Shown in pieces: positions 24,366-33,491 of a stretch of DNA of 64,000 nt. Every line of letters begins with the position of its first letter. Within the stretch, counting starts at the first letter, position 1. The position numbers and the translations under genes are program-made. Under the pieces are notes generated by a model. That model saw nothing but the letters and a program-made list of their open reading frames with translations. It did no database searches and was not told the DNA's origin. The stretch spans positions 95,150 to 159,149 of the forward strand of contig JASCOF010000011.1 of assembly GCA_029960065.1 (NCBI GenBank), given 5' to 3'. The DNA comes from Flavobacteriaceae bacterium PS02336. GTDB lineage: Bacteria; Bacteroidota; Bacteroidia; Flavobacteriales; Flavobacteriaceae.

Positions 24366-26174
24366 TTATACTAATTCGGGTTTCGGAATCTGGATTGTAT
24401 TTAATTCTGATTTATAAAAATGGAACTGTTTTTTGATTTTATCTTCTTCTTTTTTAAAATATAAAGTTGAGGAAAAAAGATTCTGATAATATTCGATTCC
24501 TTCTAAAATGTTTGCTTTAAAAGAATTCCATTTTTTTAACTGCATTGCGGTTACTTCTCCTGAAACATTGTCAATTTCATTTCTAAAGTAATCTACATAC
24601 ATTTTTAACTCCTTCACAAATAAATTTGGGCGATCAGTTCTCAAAACCGATTTTCCTTGGTAAATATGCTGTACCATTTCTTTTAATGAAACTTCCTGAT
24701 CAAAATAAGCTAAGTTGGGTCCAGGACAAATTACCACGCCCTGTGATTGACCTTTTACTTTTATGTCATTTTCAAGATAAGAAGCATTAGCTAAGCCAAC
24801 ACACAAACATGATTTCTCTGTTATTTTGATTTTATTTTTTTCGAATTCTTCTGATGATAAAGAATCTTTTTTTGATTCTAATTCTTCTAGTTTAATATCC
24901 TGATATTTTTTTGATGCTGTACAAATTCCATGCGGATCGTATTCTTTGCTTAAAGCTAAAAATTTTTTCGGACACGAACTTCCTGCTTTGTTTTCGTGAA
25001 TTCTTTTTTGTTTTAAAAATTCATTTGTTGTGCCTTTTAAAGTATTAAATGGAACTCCCAAAGGCGAAATATTACTTAAATAAAAATCATCTTCTTTCGC
25101 ATTCATCAATAAAGTACGTGTTTCTTTATCTACAGAAGTCGCTTCAGGAACCAGTAAAAAAGGCGATCCCCAGCCAACAGCATCTACTTTATATTTGTCT
25201 AACAAAAAAGCATGCTCTTCTGCAGTTCCAACGCCGCCTTGAACTGTAATTTTTAATTCTAAAGGGTTTTTTGGAAAAGCTTGATTTTTTAGCTGTAAAG
25301 CTTTAATCATTAATTCATGAGCCGATTGTACTAGTTGCTCTTTTTTTTGCTTGAATTCTTCTAAAATAGTGCCCAATAAGAGTCCGTCAGTGGCAAAGGC
25401 GTGACCGCCGCAGTTTAATCCTGATTCAATTCGGTATTCTGAAACCCAAAGTCCTTTTTTAGCCAAGAAATTTCCTTGAATCATCGCCGATCTAAAATCG
25501 CTTACTTTCAAAATGATCTTCTTTTTAAGCTCGTTATTTTCATTTGGAAAAAAGGCTGGAAAATTTTCGAAATAACCAAATAATCTCGGATTCATTCCCG
25601 CAGAAAGTACAACAGAAGATTCGAGATTACTATTGGCAAATCCTCTTAAAGCAGCGTGAGCATCGTTAAACTCAACTGGAAGCTGTTCGTTTTTAATGAA
25701 ATTATCTTTATCCAATTTCGTCATAATGTTTACGTCAATTTCGCCGGGAAAAAGATGTGTCTCAATATAATTCTGAATATTTTCTTTAAAGGCAATTCCG
25801 TCATCCAATAAATTCTGAAATCCCTTTTTAATATCAGAAGTATTAGGCAGCATTGACATAAAATTTTCAAGAGCGGTTTTGCTTTCTGCTAGTTCTATTT
25901 TGAAATTTTCGAATTTTTCTTTTACGATTTTATCGACTAAATTTAGGTAAGAGGTAATTCTTTCGGCACGGTAATCCTGAAATTTCTGCGTGATTTCTTC
26001 GTACGGAATATTGAATTTGTTGCTGTAAAAATTACGCATCTTTTCAATTAAATCGTCATCAGCAAGAGCAATAACAGACGAAATCCCGTATTGCGCCACA
26101 CGAATTGGGCTGTCAATGGTGTACGCAAGCCCCATCACAGGAATATGAAAAGTGTGTAAAGGTATTTTTGCCAT
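24366..26174 (-). CDS. Uncharacterised 602-residue protein, possibly TIM-barrel nitronate monooxygenase-like
   Basis: I do not recognise this family with certainty. The start FHIPVMGLAYTIDSPIRVAQYG, the central ESGLNCGGHAFATDG (residues about 245-260) and VQGGVGTAEEHAFLLDKYKVDAVGWGSPF (about 309-337) resemble the N-terminus, the GGH region and the GGIGT phosphate-binding loop of FMN-dependent nitronate monooxygenase/enoyl reductase barrels. The C-terminal part has several Cys residues (SSCPKKF, HGICTASKKY, EKSCLCVGLA), which could bind metal or an Fe-S cluster. There is no signal peptide. It is a single gene reading towards the glycine-zipper gene. Confidence 0.6.
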   Translation of the reverse strand: MAKIPLHTFHIPVMGLAYTIDSPIRVAQYGISSVIALADDDLIEKMRNFYSNKFNIPYEEITQKFQDYRAERITSYLNLVDKIVKEKFENFKIELAESKTALENFMSMLPNTSDIKKGFQNLLDDGIAFKENIQNYIETHLFPGEIDVNIMTKLDKDNFIKNEQLPVEFNDAHAALRGFANSNLESSVVLSAGMNPRLFGYFENFPAFFPNENNELKKKIILKVSDFRSAMIQGNFLAKKGLWVSEYRIESGLNCGGHAFATDGLLLGTILEEFKQKKEQLVQSAHELMIKALQLKNQAFPKNPLELKITVQGGVGTAEEHAFLLDKYKVDAVGWGSPFLLVPEATSVDKETRTLLMNAKEDDFYLSNISPLGVPFNTLKGTTNEFLKQKRIHENKAGSSCPKKFLALSKEYDPHGICTASKKYQDIKLEELESKKDSLSSEEFEKNKIKITEKSCLCVGLANASYLENDIKVKGQSQGVVICPGPNLAYFDQEVSLKEMVQHIYQGKSVLRTDRPNLFVKELKMYVDYFRNEIDNVSGEVTAMQLKKWNSFKANILEGIEYYQNLFSSTLYFKKEEDKIKKQFHFYKSELNTIQIPKPELV

Positions 26175-26285
26175 TTGTTTTCAGATTAAAATAAAGGCAA
26201 ATATTGAAAAAAGGATTTTTTTAAAAGCTGACAATTATCAGGTTTTTGGCCTGTTGAGTAAAGTTTTTCCGCCAAGCACTATCCT

Positions 26286-26825
26286 CAATCTTGTCATTCC
26301 GAGGAACGAGGAATCTTCGCAAGAAACTCCACATGCAAAATCAAATCGGCTTGTATTTAATTACTGATAAATAAGAAAAATCTCTCTATTTTTGTTTTTT
26401 TGAAATTGACGAAAAATAATTATTTTTGAATAAATGGAACTATTGCAAGGCTATCATACTTATTACATCTACATTATAACAAATAAATTTAAAACCGTAT
26501 TTTATACTGGCGTAACTAACAACTTGCGAATTCGTTTAAGCCAGCATAAACAAAATATTATTGGAGAAAATAAAACTTTTGCTTCAAAATATAAAGTTGA
26601 ATTTTTGTTATACTATGAAAAATTTACCTGGATTCAAGAAGCAATTAGTCGTGAAAAAGAAATAAAAGGCTGGACTAGAGATAAGAAAATAGAATTGATT
26701 AAAACTATTAATCCAGACTTAGATTTTTTGAATTATTTTTTTTCTTAAAATTATTGATTTACCAACCTGAAATACTTTGTAGAGTTTCTTACGAAGATTC
26801 CTCGTTCCTCGGAATGACAAGATTG
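26286..26825. mobile_element. Candidate GIY-YIG element bounded by 48-bp inverted repeats
   Basis: The left arm 26286-26333 and right arm 26778-26825 are reverse complements over 48 bp with about two mismatches (core TGTCATTCCGAGGAACGAGG). They enclose a single small gene with a GIY-YIG domain. Empty versions of the same kind of inverted pair occur at 3605-3708 and 20458-20557. The arrangement resembles an autonomous element with non-autonomous relatives; mobility itself is inferred. Confidence 0.5.
26434..26748 (+). CDS. Small GIY-YIG endonuclease-domain protein
   Basis: 104 residues, essentially one GIY-YIG domain. The signature reads YIYI at residues about 8-11 and FYTGVT about 20-25, with Arg29 (LRIRLSQHK) and a Glu (AISREKEIKGW) in the usual catalytic positions. 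Members of this single-domain class (COG2827 type) are common in Bacteroidota and are presumed DNA nucleases, with few known roles. It lies between inverted REP-like arms, which suggests it acts on those repeats. A homologue unrelated to mobility is also possible. Confidence 0.85.
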   Translation: MELLQGYHTYYIYIITNKFKTVFYTGVTNNLRIRLSQHKQNIIGENKTFASKYKVEFLLYYEKFTWIQEAISREKEIKGWTRDKKIELIKTINPDLDFLNYFFS

Positions 26826-26852
26826 TGGGGAATACTTCATCTTTAAACTGTT

Positions 26853-28409
26853 TTATATCAAAATCTTCTTCAAAGACTCTGCAATGCTTCGCCATAAAAA
26901 GTTGTAGAATGATTTTTCCTGAATTCTCTCAATTTCAACATCGGCGGTTTTGGCTTTGTCTTTTGAATCGTTTTTAACTAATAAATTGGCGATTGCCGAT
27001 TTTAGTTTGGCTTCTTTTTCTGGATTTTTCTTTTTGTATAATTTCACTTTTAAATCGTCATAATCCAAAGAAGCATTTCCTTTTGAAATATTATCGTTTC
27101 CGTAGAAATTGAAACGGTATTTATTAAAAACTCCCGTAAATGAAGCATTCATATAAGGTTTGCTGAATTGCCCCATCGCTCGAACATCAAAATTCGAAAT
27201 CACGCCTTGAATATGGAATCCATCATTTTTATCCAAAACATTAAAACTCCAGTCAACGTCTAGAGGTGAAGTTTTCATAAAAATGGTTTTGACCTTAATT
27301 TTGACATCAGCTGTTTTTTTCAAACCAAAACCGCTTCGCAGATTCGTTGCCTGCAAGTTGAATTTATCGAAAGTTAAAACTCCAGGACCTTTAGAAAAAT
27401 CAATTTCTTCCTCATAAACCAGTTTCGATTTTAAAACCTGCAAAGTGTCAATCTGCAGCGGGAATTTTATATTTCGCAATAAATGATTGTATAAGTATTT
27501 TTTGCTCAAATCGTCTTTTGGCATTTTTCCACGATAAATATTGGCATCAAAATGGTTGATTACAACCGAATTTGCTTTAAAGAAAAAACGATCATTTTTA
27601 AATCCCCAATCCATTTTTGAGACTTGAGCAGAATCGAATTTCAATGTATAAATATCTTTTTCTTTATCTAAACGCTTTATAAAATTTGGTCGGTTGAATT
27701 GTGGAATATTTGCAAAATTATTGATTTTTAAGAAGTTCTTTTCGGTGCTGATTTTTCCAATATTGATATGATAAAAAGCACTCGGACGATAAAATAAACT
27801 ATCGATAACTAAAGCGTAGCTTTTATATTGCAGCGGAATTTTTTCTTTTAAAGTAGCATCGGTAAGTAAAATCCCTTCTAATTTCAGCAGAATTTTTTTA
27901 ATGCTGAAAATTGGTTTTTGAGTGTCTAAAGAAACTACATCAACAGTTCCGTCATTTAGATAAATATTCGAAACGCCAATGATTTTACGGAAAGGTTCAA
28001 CAATTTCACTTTTAATGCTTTTGCTGTTATTTATAAGTTTTTCACCTTTTTTATAAAGAATAACTCGAGGTTTATTGATAATAATACTTTCCGCCTGAAT
28101 AATATCGCGGAAAGCCAAATCCCAAATGTTAAAATGTTTAATTGTAATGGATTCTATTTTAGAAAAAATGCCGTTTTTGCTGTCTTTAGGCTGATTTTTC
28201 GGACTTACTAATAATGTTTCGGCGTAGATATTTCTTGAAAAAAGAGAAACTTCAATTTTTTCGTAATTGATATTGTATACCGTTTTATTTTTCTCGTGAA
28301 TTATAATCGGAAGCTGTTTCTTAATCCAGTAATTCAGTCCAACGTTGGCTAAAATCACAATAATAAAAAGGGAAATTATCCCAATCGCTATTTTTTTGTA
28401 GATTGACAT
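26853..28409 (-). CDS. AsmA/DUF748-like membrane-anchored protein
   Basis: 518 residues. One N-terminal transmembrane segment (about 6-26) is followed by a long beta-rich periplasmic region. The opening (IEVSLFSRNIYAETLLVSPKN) and the repeated strands with FDKFNLQATNLRSG resemble AsmA-like/DUF748 proteins, which form bridge-like envelope structures linked to lipid transport. The family call is tentative. Divergent from the penicillin acylase gene, with a 116-bp shared upstream region. Its 3' end abuts the right repeat arm of the GIY-YIG element. Confidence 0.6.
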   Translation of the reverse strand: MSIYKKIAIGIISLFIIVILANVGLNYWIKKQLPIIIHEKNKTVYNINYEKIEVSLFSRNIYAETLLVSPKNQPKDSKNGIFSKIESITIKHFNIWDLAFRDIIQAESIIINKPRVILYKKGEKLINNSKSIKSEIVEPFRKIIGVSNIYLNDGTVDVVSLDTQKPIFSIKKILLKLEGILLTDATLKEKIPLQYKSYALVIDSLFYRPSAFYHINIGKISTEKNFLKINNFANIPQFNRPNFIKRLDKEKDIYTLKFDSAQVSKMDWGFKNDRFFFKANSVVINHFDANIYRGKMPKDDLSKKYLYNHLLRNIKFPLQIDTLQVLKSKLVYEEEIDFSKGPGVLTFDKFNLQATNLRSGFGLKKTADVKIKVKTIFMKTSPLDVDWSFNVLDKNDGFHIQGVISNFDVRAMGQFSKPYMNASFTGVFNKYRFNFYGNDNISKGNASLDYDDLKVKLYKKKNPEKEAKLKSAIANLLVKNDSKDKAKTADVEIERIQEKSFYNFLWRSIAESLKKILI

Positions 28410-28525
28410 TTACTGTATTAATTTTAATACATAAATTTAGAGTTTTAAAGCGGAACGATATTACATTATTCTGCAATTTCGTTACATCATTTTTTAGAAT
28501 TCATTTATTTACTTTTTTGCAAGAT

Positions 28526-30916
28526 ATGAAAAGATTAAAAAAAATTCTGTTGGTATTAGTATTACTAATTGTATTGTTTGGAATAGGTTTGTGCGGTTAC
28601 ATTTTTCACTTAAAACCGAAATATGAAGGGGAGCTGCAATTGAAAAATTTAGAAAAACCGACTACAGTATATTTTGATGAATTTGGAATTCCTCATATTT
28701 ATGCCGATTCTGAAAAAGATGCCATGACCGCGCTTGGATATGTTCATGCGCAGGAAAGATTATGGCAGATGGAATTATTGCGCCGAATTGCACCGGGACG
28801 TTTGTCCGAAATTTTTGGAGGAGTTGCCTTAAAGAATGATAAATTTTTTGCAGGAATTGGCATTGAAGAAGCTTCTGCGAAAGCGATTGCCAAATTAGAC
28901 AAAAGCAGTGAAAGTTATAAATTGACTCAGGCTTATCTAGACGGAATTAATCAATATCTGGACGAAGGCGTAACGCCAATTGAGTTTACGTTGGTGGGCG
29001 TAAAGAAGCAGAAATTCACTATAAAAGACGTTTATAATATTTTCGGATATATGTCTTTTAGTTTTGCGATGGCTCAGAAAACAGATCCTTTATTGACTGA
29101 TATTAAGAATAAATACGGAGCTACTTATTTAAAAGATTTAGGAATTGAAGGAGAATTTAATACGACAAGAATTAAAATCTCAAAACAGAAAACAGAAGAA
29201 TATACCGAGATTTCTAAGTCTATTACGGCAATGCTGGATCAATCTCCAATTCCGCCATTTGTTGGCAGTAACAGCTGGGTTGTTGGTCCTAAAAAATCAA
29301 AAAGTGGGAAGGTAATTTTTGCAAATGATCCTCATATTGGATTTTCGCAGCCTGCTACTTGGTACGAAGCGCATTTGGTAACGCCGCAACAGGAATTATA
29401 TGGCTGTTATCTGGCTGGAACTCCTTTTCCGTTATTAGCTCATAACCGTGATTATGCTTACGGATTAACGATGTTTGAAAATGATGATATCGATTTTTAT
29501 CAAGAGAAAAATAAGGCAGGAGATGTGACTCAGTATCAAACGCCAGATGGTTTTTCGAAATATGAAATCAGAAAAAAGACAATCAAAGTAAAAGATTCAT
29601 CAGATGTGATTCTGACAGTTAAATCAAGCCGTCACGGTCCAATTATGAATGATTTGATGGAACGCTTGGAAAAGAAAAATCCAATTGCAATGCTTTGGAC
29701 ATATACGCATCAGCCAATTCAGATTCTGGATGCTGCTTATGGACTTTCGCATGCTAAGAATAAAGAAGAATTTAAAAAAGCCGTAAGTCTAATTGCTGCA
29801 CCGGGATTGAACGTAATGTATGGAGATGCAAAAGGAAATGTTGCCTGGTGGGCAAGCGGGAAATTATACAGGCATAATGAAGGCGTAAATACACATTTAA
29901 TTTTGGATGGAGCAAGTGGAAAAGATGATATTGTAAAATACTTAGATTTTGAACAAAATCCATCTTCAGAAAATCCAGAATGGAATTATGTATATTCTGC
30001 GAACAATCAGCCTGGAGCTATTGATAATGGGTATTTGTATCCAGGATATTATCTGCCAGAAGATCGTGCAAAAAGAATATCAAGTATTCTTGATGCCAAA
30101 TCGGATTGGGATAAAGAAGCCATCAGTAAAATGATTTATGATAATACGTCTGATGTTGCGGTTGAAGTAGTAAAAAATTTAATTTCAAATATTGATTTTA
30201 ATTCCATTTCAGCGGAAGAAAAAGAAGCAATAAACGTTTTGAAATCATGGAAAGGAACAACAAATCTAGAAGATGTTGCACCAACGATTTATAATAAATG
30301 GATTTATTTGTATCTGAAAAATACGTTTGAAGACGAAATGGGTAAAGAAAACTTTAATTTGTTTCTGGGTATTTCGGTTGGAAAACAAGTAATTGCGAAT
30401 CAAATTAAAAATGAAAACTCAGTTTGGTGGGATAATATTAAAACAAAAAACGTGAAAGAAACCAGAAAAGAAATTATTTCTAAATCTTTTCATGAGACTA
30501 TTGCAGCACTTCAAAAACAATTAGGAAACACCATTTCAGACTGGAAATGGGGAGAAGTGCACACGGTCGAACACGAACACCCGCTAGGAAAGGTAAAAGC
30601 ACTTCGAGGCTTATTTAATGTCGGGCCTTTTAATTCTCTAGGATCAAATGAAGTGATCAATAATTTATTCTTCGGATTTAATGAGGAAGGAAAATATTAT
30701 ACAAAAGGCGGACCTTCAACTAGAAGAATTGTAGATTTTTCAGATGTAGAAAATAGCTGGAGTATTTTGCCAACGGGACAATCTGGAAATCCTTTCAGCA
30801 AACATTACAGCGATCAGGCCGAAATGTATAATGCCGGGAAATTCAGAAAAATGAAACTGAATAAAGAGGAAATTATAAAAACATCGACAAAATTGATTTT
30901 GAAACCGAAAAAATAA
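28526..30916 (+). CDS. Penicillin acylase family Ntn-hydrolase
   Basis: 796 residues from the ATG at 28526, which directly precedes a signal/anchor segment (MKRLKKILLVLVLLIVLFGI). An upstream in-frame ATG at 28403 would add a 41-residue extension and overlap the divergent gene, so it was not chosen. The small-subunit region (DEFGIPHIYA, GYVHAQERLWQMELLRR) is followed by GSNSW, where Ser248 would become the N-terminal nucleophile after autocleavage. NDPHIGF and RHGPIM are typical of the large subunit. It probably hydrolyses acyl amides, such as N-acyl homoserine lactones or acyl peptides, in the periplasm. The substrate is unknown. Confidence 0.9.
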   Translation: MKRLKKILLVLVLLIVLFGIGLCGYIFHLKPKYEGELQLKNLEKPTTVYFDEFGIPHIYADSEKDAMTALGYVHAQERLWQMELLRRIAPGRLSEIFGGVALKNDKFFAGIGIEEASAKAIAKLDKSSESYKLTQAYLDGINQYLDEGVTPIEFTLVGVKKQKFTIKDVYNIFGYMSFSFAMAQKTDPLLTDIKNKYGATYLKDLGIEGEFNTTRIKISKQKTEEYTEISKSITAMLDQSPIPPFVGSNSWVVGPKKSKSGKVIFANDPHIGFSQPATWYEAHLVTPQQELYGCYLAGTPFPLLAHNRDYAYGLTMFENDDIDFYQEKNKAGDVTQYQTPDGFSKYEIRKKTIKVKDSSDVILTVKSSRHGPIMNDLMERLEKKNPIAMLWTYTHQPIQILDAAYGLSHAKNKEEFKKAVSLIAAPGLNVMYGDAKGNVAWWASGKLYRHNEGVNTHLILDGASGKDDIVKYLDFEQNPSSENPEWNYVYSANNQPGAIDNGYLYPGYYLPEDRAKRISSILDAKSDWDKEAISKMIYDNTSDVAVEVVKNLISNIDFNSISAEEKEAINVLKSWKGTTNLEDVAPTIYNKWIYLYLKNTFEDEMGKENFNLFLGISVGKQVIANQIKNENSVWWDNIKTKNVKETRKEIISKSFHETIAALQKQLGNTISDWKWGEVHTVEHEHPLGKVKALRGLFNVGPFNSLGSNEVINNLFFGFNEEGKYYTKGGPSTRRIVDFSDVENSWSILPTGQSGNPFSKHYSDQAEMYNAGKFRKMKLNKEEIIKTSTKLILKPKK

Positions 30917-30961
30917 ATTTTTGTTTCAGGTTTCAAATTTCAGGTTTCGTTCTGATATAAT

Positions 30962-31049
30962 CTTTGTCAAAGTTTTAAACTTTGACAAAGAAGAAAAATT
31001 AACAAAGGTTCAGAAGTTTTTTCGTTTTAAAAACCTCTGAACCTTTGTT
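30962..31049. terminator. Two adjacent hairpins between convergent genes
   Basis: CTTTGTCAAAGTT / AACTTTGACAAAG at 30962-30990 is perfect. A second hairpin pairs 31001-31021 (AACAAAGGTTCAGAAG) with 31029-31049. Either could end transcription from either side. They also look like members of a dispersed CTTTGTCAAAG repeat family. Confidence 0.7.
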
Positions 31050-31067
31050 ACTTTGCCTCTTTGAACC

Positions 31068-31517
31068 TTACTTAGAAACATACTTCCCAAGCACAATATC
31101 ATTCGCAAAAATGTTTAAATTATTGATTAAAACTTTATTATTGGTCATCACATTTTTGGTTTGATAAGCGGTGTCTTTTTCATATGCTTTTAATAAAGTT
31201 TCCAGTTCCACTTCGTCAAAAACAACAAAACTGTTGTAAATGGCATCTCTGAAATTTTTGTAATTAATGCTTTGGGTAATTTCCATTTCTTTTTGCTCGT
31301 TCCAGCCTTCTTTTGCCGCGGTTTCGTTTATTTTAGACAAGCAAAAATCAACCACATAATTTTTATAGTGAGTTGCTTCTACAATTCTATCTATAATAAT
31401 TTTGTTTTGCTGAGAAGGCATTTTTACAGAAGTGTAATTAGTTTGAGATATACTTTTAAAGGAAATAAACAAGCAGAAACAGACAGTCAACAAACTGTGC
31501 TTTTTGAAATTTTTCAT
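31068..31517 (-). CDS. Small secreted hypothetical protein
   Basis: 149 residues with a signal peptide (LLTVCFCLFISFKSISQ, cleaved near residue 25). The mature part is helical and charged, with no cysteine pair or recognisable motif apart from an abundance of Lys, Asn and Tyr. I cannot assign a family. It is transcribed towards the penicillin acylase gene and separated from the upstream serine hydrolase gene by a strong terminator, so it is probably its own unit. Confidence 0.6.
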   Translation of the reverse strand: MKNFKKHSLLTVCFCLFISFKSISQTNYTSVKMPSQQNKIIIDRIVEATHYKNYVVDFCLSKINETAAKEGWNEQKEMEITQSINYKNFRDAIYNSFVVFDEVELETLLKAYEKDTAYQTKNVMTNNKVLINNLNIFANDIVLGKYVSK

Positions 31518-31599
31518 AGGTTAATTTATTGTTTTTGGGTAGCGCTAAAATAGTGCTTTAAGCAATAAATCTCCAAGCGGAATAGTCAAGTTGTTACAA

Positions 31600-31649
31600 A
31601 AAATAACACTTACAGAATCTTCTTATATTGATTCTGTAAGTGTTATTTT
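31600..31649 (-). terminator. Terminator after the TPR serine hydrolase gene
   Basis: 20-bp perfect stem: 31600-31619 (begins AAAATAACACTTACAGAATC) pairs with 31630-31649. It lies 18 bases past the stop of the minus-strand gene ending at 31667. Confidence 0.88.
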
Positions 31650-31666
31650 GAGGTTTTGCTTTTCTT

Positions 31667-33118
31667 TTATTTTTTTAAAAGGTCTGCTAAGGCTTTTTTT
31701 CCTCCTTCATTCGAAGGATCCAATTCAACAGATTTTGTGTAGTTGGCAATGGCCAGTTTTTTATCGCCATCGGCTAGGTAAGCTTCGCCAAGACTATCGT
31801 AAGCATTTCCAGATTTAGGAAAAGTTGTAACATTGATTTTAAAGACTTCTATAGCTTCTTTCTTTTTTCCATCTTGTAATAATTGGTATCCAACTCGATT
31901 CATATCGTTTTCTTTGATATTATAAGTCGGATCGTTTTTCAATTTATTATACGATTCTACTCCTGCTTTTGTTCCTTTCGACGTAAATGTTTCTAATAAT
32001 TCAAAGGCTAATGATCTTTTTGGCTGTGCAAATGGGTTGTTGTACAAAATAGCACAAATTGCATCGTTCATTTCGCCAAGAACAGTTCCGCCGGTATTAT
32101 TCAATAAAACAATCAAATTTTTATCAGCAGGATAACGAGTAATTATGGTGTTAAAGCCGTTAATACCGCCACCATGTCCAATTCTTCTTAGCTTTCCTTT
32201 ATCTCCATTATCTACTTCTTCAGTAAACCAGCCGTAACCATAAGCAGCTTTTCCTACACTTATATAAGGTTTAAATAAGGATTCCATAGATTTTGCAGAA
32301 AGCAGTTTGTTGGTATACAATGCTTGATCCCAAAGGTATAAATCTTCTACTGTTGAGTACAAAGAACCTGCAGCATAAGGAAGGCTCATGTCAATATAAG
32401 AAGCATTACTGATTAGTTTTCCTTTTCTTTCATATCCAGCAGCTCTGTTTTTTAAAATTACATCGCTGTGATCATAACCGGAGTTTACCATTTTTAAAGG
32501 CGTGAAAATTACTTCCTGTAAGTATTGCTCGTACGTTTTACCAGTAACTTTTTCAATAATATATCCTAATAAAAAATAACCAGAATTGCTGTAATTGAAT
32601 TTTTCTCCAGGAGTAAAATCTAGCGGTAAACTTGAAAATGTTTTTACAAAAGCTTCTGGAGTGTACGGATTTCTAGCTTTATCTTTAAAAAAATCAGGCG
32701 CGTTGGTATAATTAGGAATTCCTGAAGTATGGGTCAATAATTGATGTGTGGTAATTTTAGCTCCATTTTCTTTAGGATAATCTGGTAGATAAGTTGAAAT
32801 AGGAGCGTCCAGTTTTATTTTTCCTTCTTCAGCCAATTTTACAATTAAAAGCGCTGTGAATTGTTTGCTGATCGAACCTAATCTAAACTTGGTGTCGCTT
32901 TGATTTGGAATATCCCATTCCATATTAGCAGAACCAAATCCTTTTTTAAAAATTACTTTTCCGTTTTCAGCAACCAGAGCTGAACCGTTAAATTGTCCGT
33001 ATTCGTTGTATTTTCCTAAAAGCTGTTCGATCTGCTGTGCTTTATCCTGAGCTGAAATACTTAGAATGGAGAGTTGAAAAAGGACGAAAAGTGCAATAAG
33101 TTTGATTGATTTTTTCAT
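31667..33118 (-). CDS. Class C beta-lactamase-fold serine hydrolase with C-terminal TPR
   Basis: 483 residues with a signal peptide (about 1-23). The beta-lactamase/DD-peptidase fold shows S82-x-x-K85 (SISK), Y176-S-N178 and HGGG in RRIGHGGGINGF, the full catalytic set of the AmpC/esterase group. The last about 100 residues carry TPR-like helices (YQLLQDGKKKEAIEVFKINV, then NAYDSLGEAYLADGDKKLAI). It is probably a periplasmic D-aminopeptidase or esterase rather than a resistance enzyme. The second serine hydrolase of the same fold lies upstream in the same orientation. Confidence 0.9.
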   Translation of the reverse strand: MKKSIKLIALFVLFQLSILSISAQDKAQQIEQLLGKYNEYGQFNGSALVAENGKVIFKKGFGSANMEWDIPNQSDTKFRLGSISKQFTALLIVKLAEEGKIKLDAPISTYLPDYPKENGAKITTHQLLTHTSGIPNYTNAPDFFKDKARNPYTPEAFVKTFSSLPLDFTPGEKFNYSNSGYFLLGYIIEKVTGKTYEQYLQEVIFTPLKMVNSGYDHSDVILKNRAAGYERKGKLISNASYIDMSLPYAAGSLYSTVEDLYLWDQALYTNKLLSAKSMESLFKPYISVGKAAYGYGWFTEEVDNGDKGKLRRIGHGGGINGFNTIITRYPADKNLIVLLNNTGGTVLGEMNDAICAILYNNPFAQPKRSLAFELLETFTSKGTKAGVESYNKLKNDPTYNIKENDMNRVGYQLLQDGKKKEAIEVFKINVTTFPKSGNAYDSLGEAYLADGDKKLAIANYTKSVELDPSNEGGKKALADLLKK

Positions 33119-33332
33119 GATTATTGATGATTATTGATTTTGGATTAGTAAAATGATTCGTTTTTTGATTGATGATTGAAACTTTGTAACACAAATATAT
33201 TCAGTGGGTTAAAACGAAATTACGTTTTTTTTACATGCAATAAATTAATGCTCTAAAAGGTTAGACGATCATTTCTTGATTTGGTTTCAAGATTTGTCCG
33301 TTTTTTTACTCTTTTCCAAAAATAAAAAAGCA

Positions 33333-33371
33333 GAGCACAGACCAAATGACTTTAAAAGCGGGTCTGTGCTC
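33333..33371 (-). terminator. Hairpin terminator for the minus-strand gene ending at 33492
   Basis: GAGCACAGACC (33333-33343) pairs with GGTCTGTGCTC (33361-33371). On the minus strand it is followed by a T run (AAAAAAG on plus, 33324-33330). The remainder of the gap 33119-33491 is AT-rich with no gene visible. Confidence 0.75.
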
Positions 33372-33491
33372 ATAACTAACAATTTTTTTTATGATGACTA
33401 GAACAATACTTTACTTAAATATAATAGTATTAGAATGAATAGTTTAATCATGTTTTTCAGAATTAAAGTTATTATCTAATCACTGAACAAG

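Noticed and set aside
26152..26367. 71-residue plus-strand frame
   Set aside because: It begins inside the antisense start of the 602-residue gene and reads through the left REP-like arm.
28403..28525. 41-residue N-terminal extension of the penicillin acylase frame
   Set aside because: It overlaps the divergent AsmA-like gene. The ATG at 28526 gives a normal signal/anchor sequence directly.
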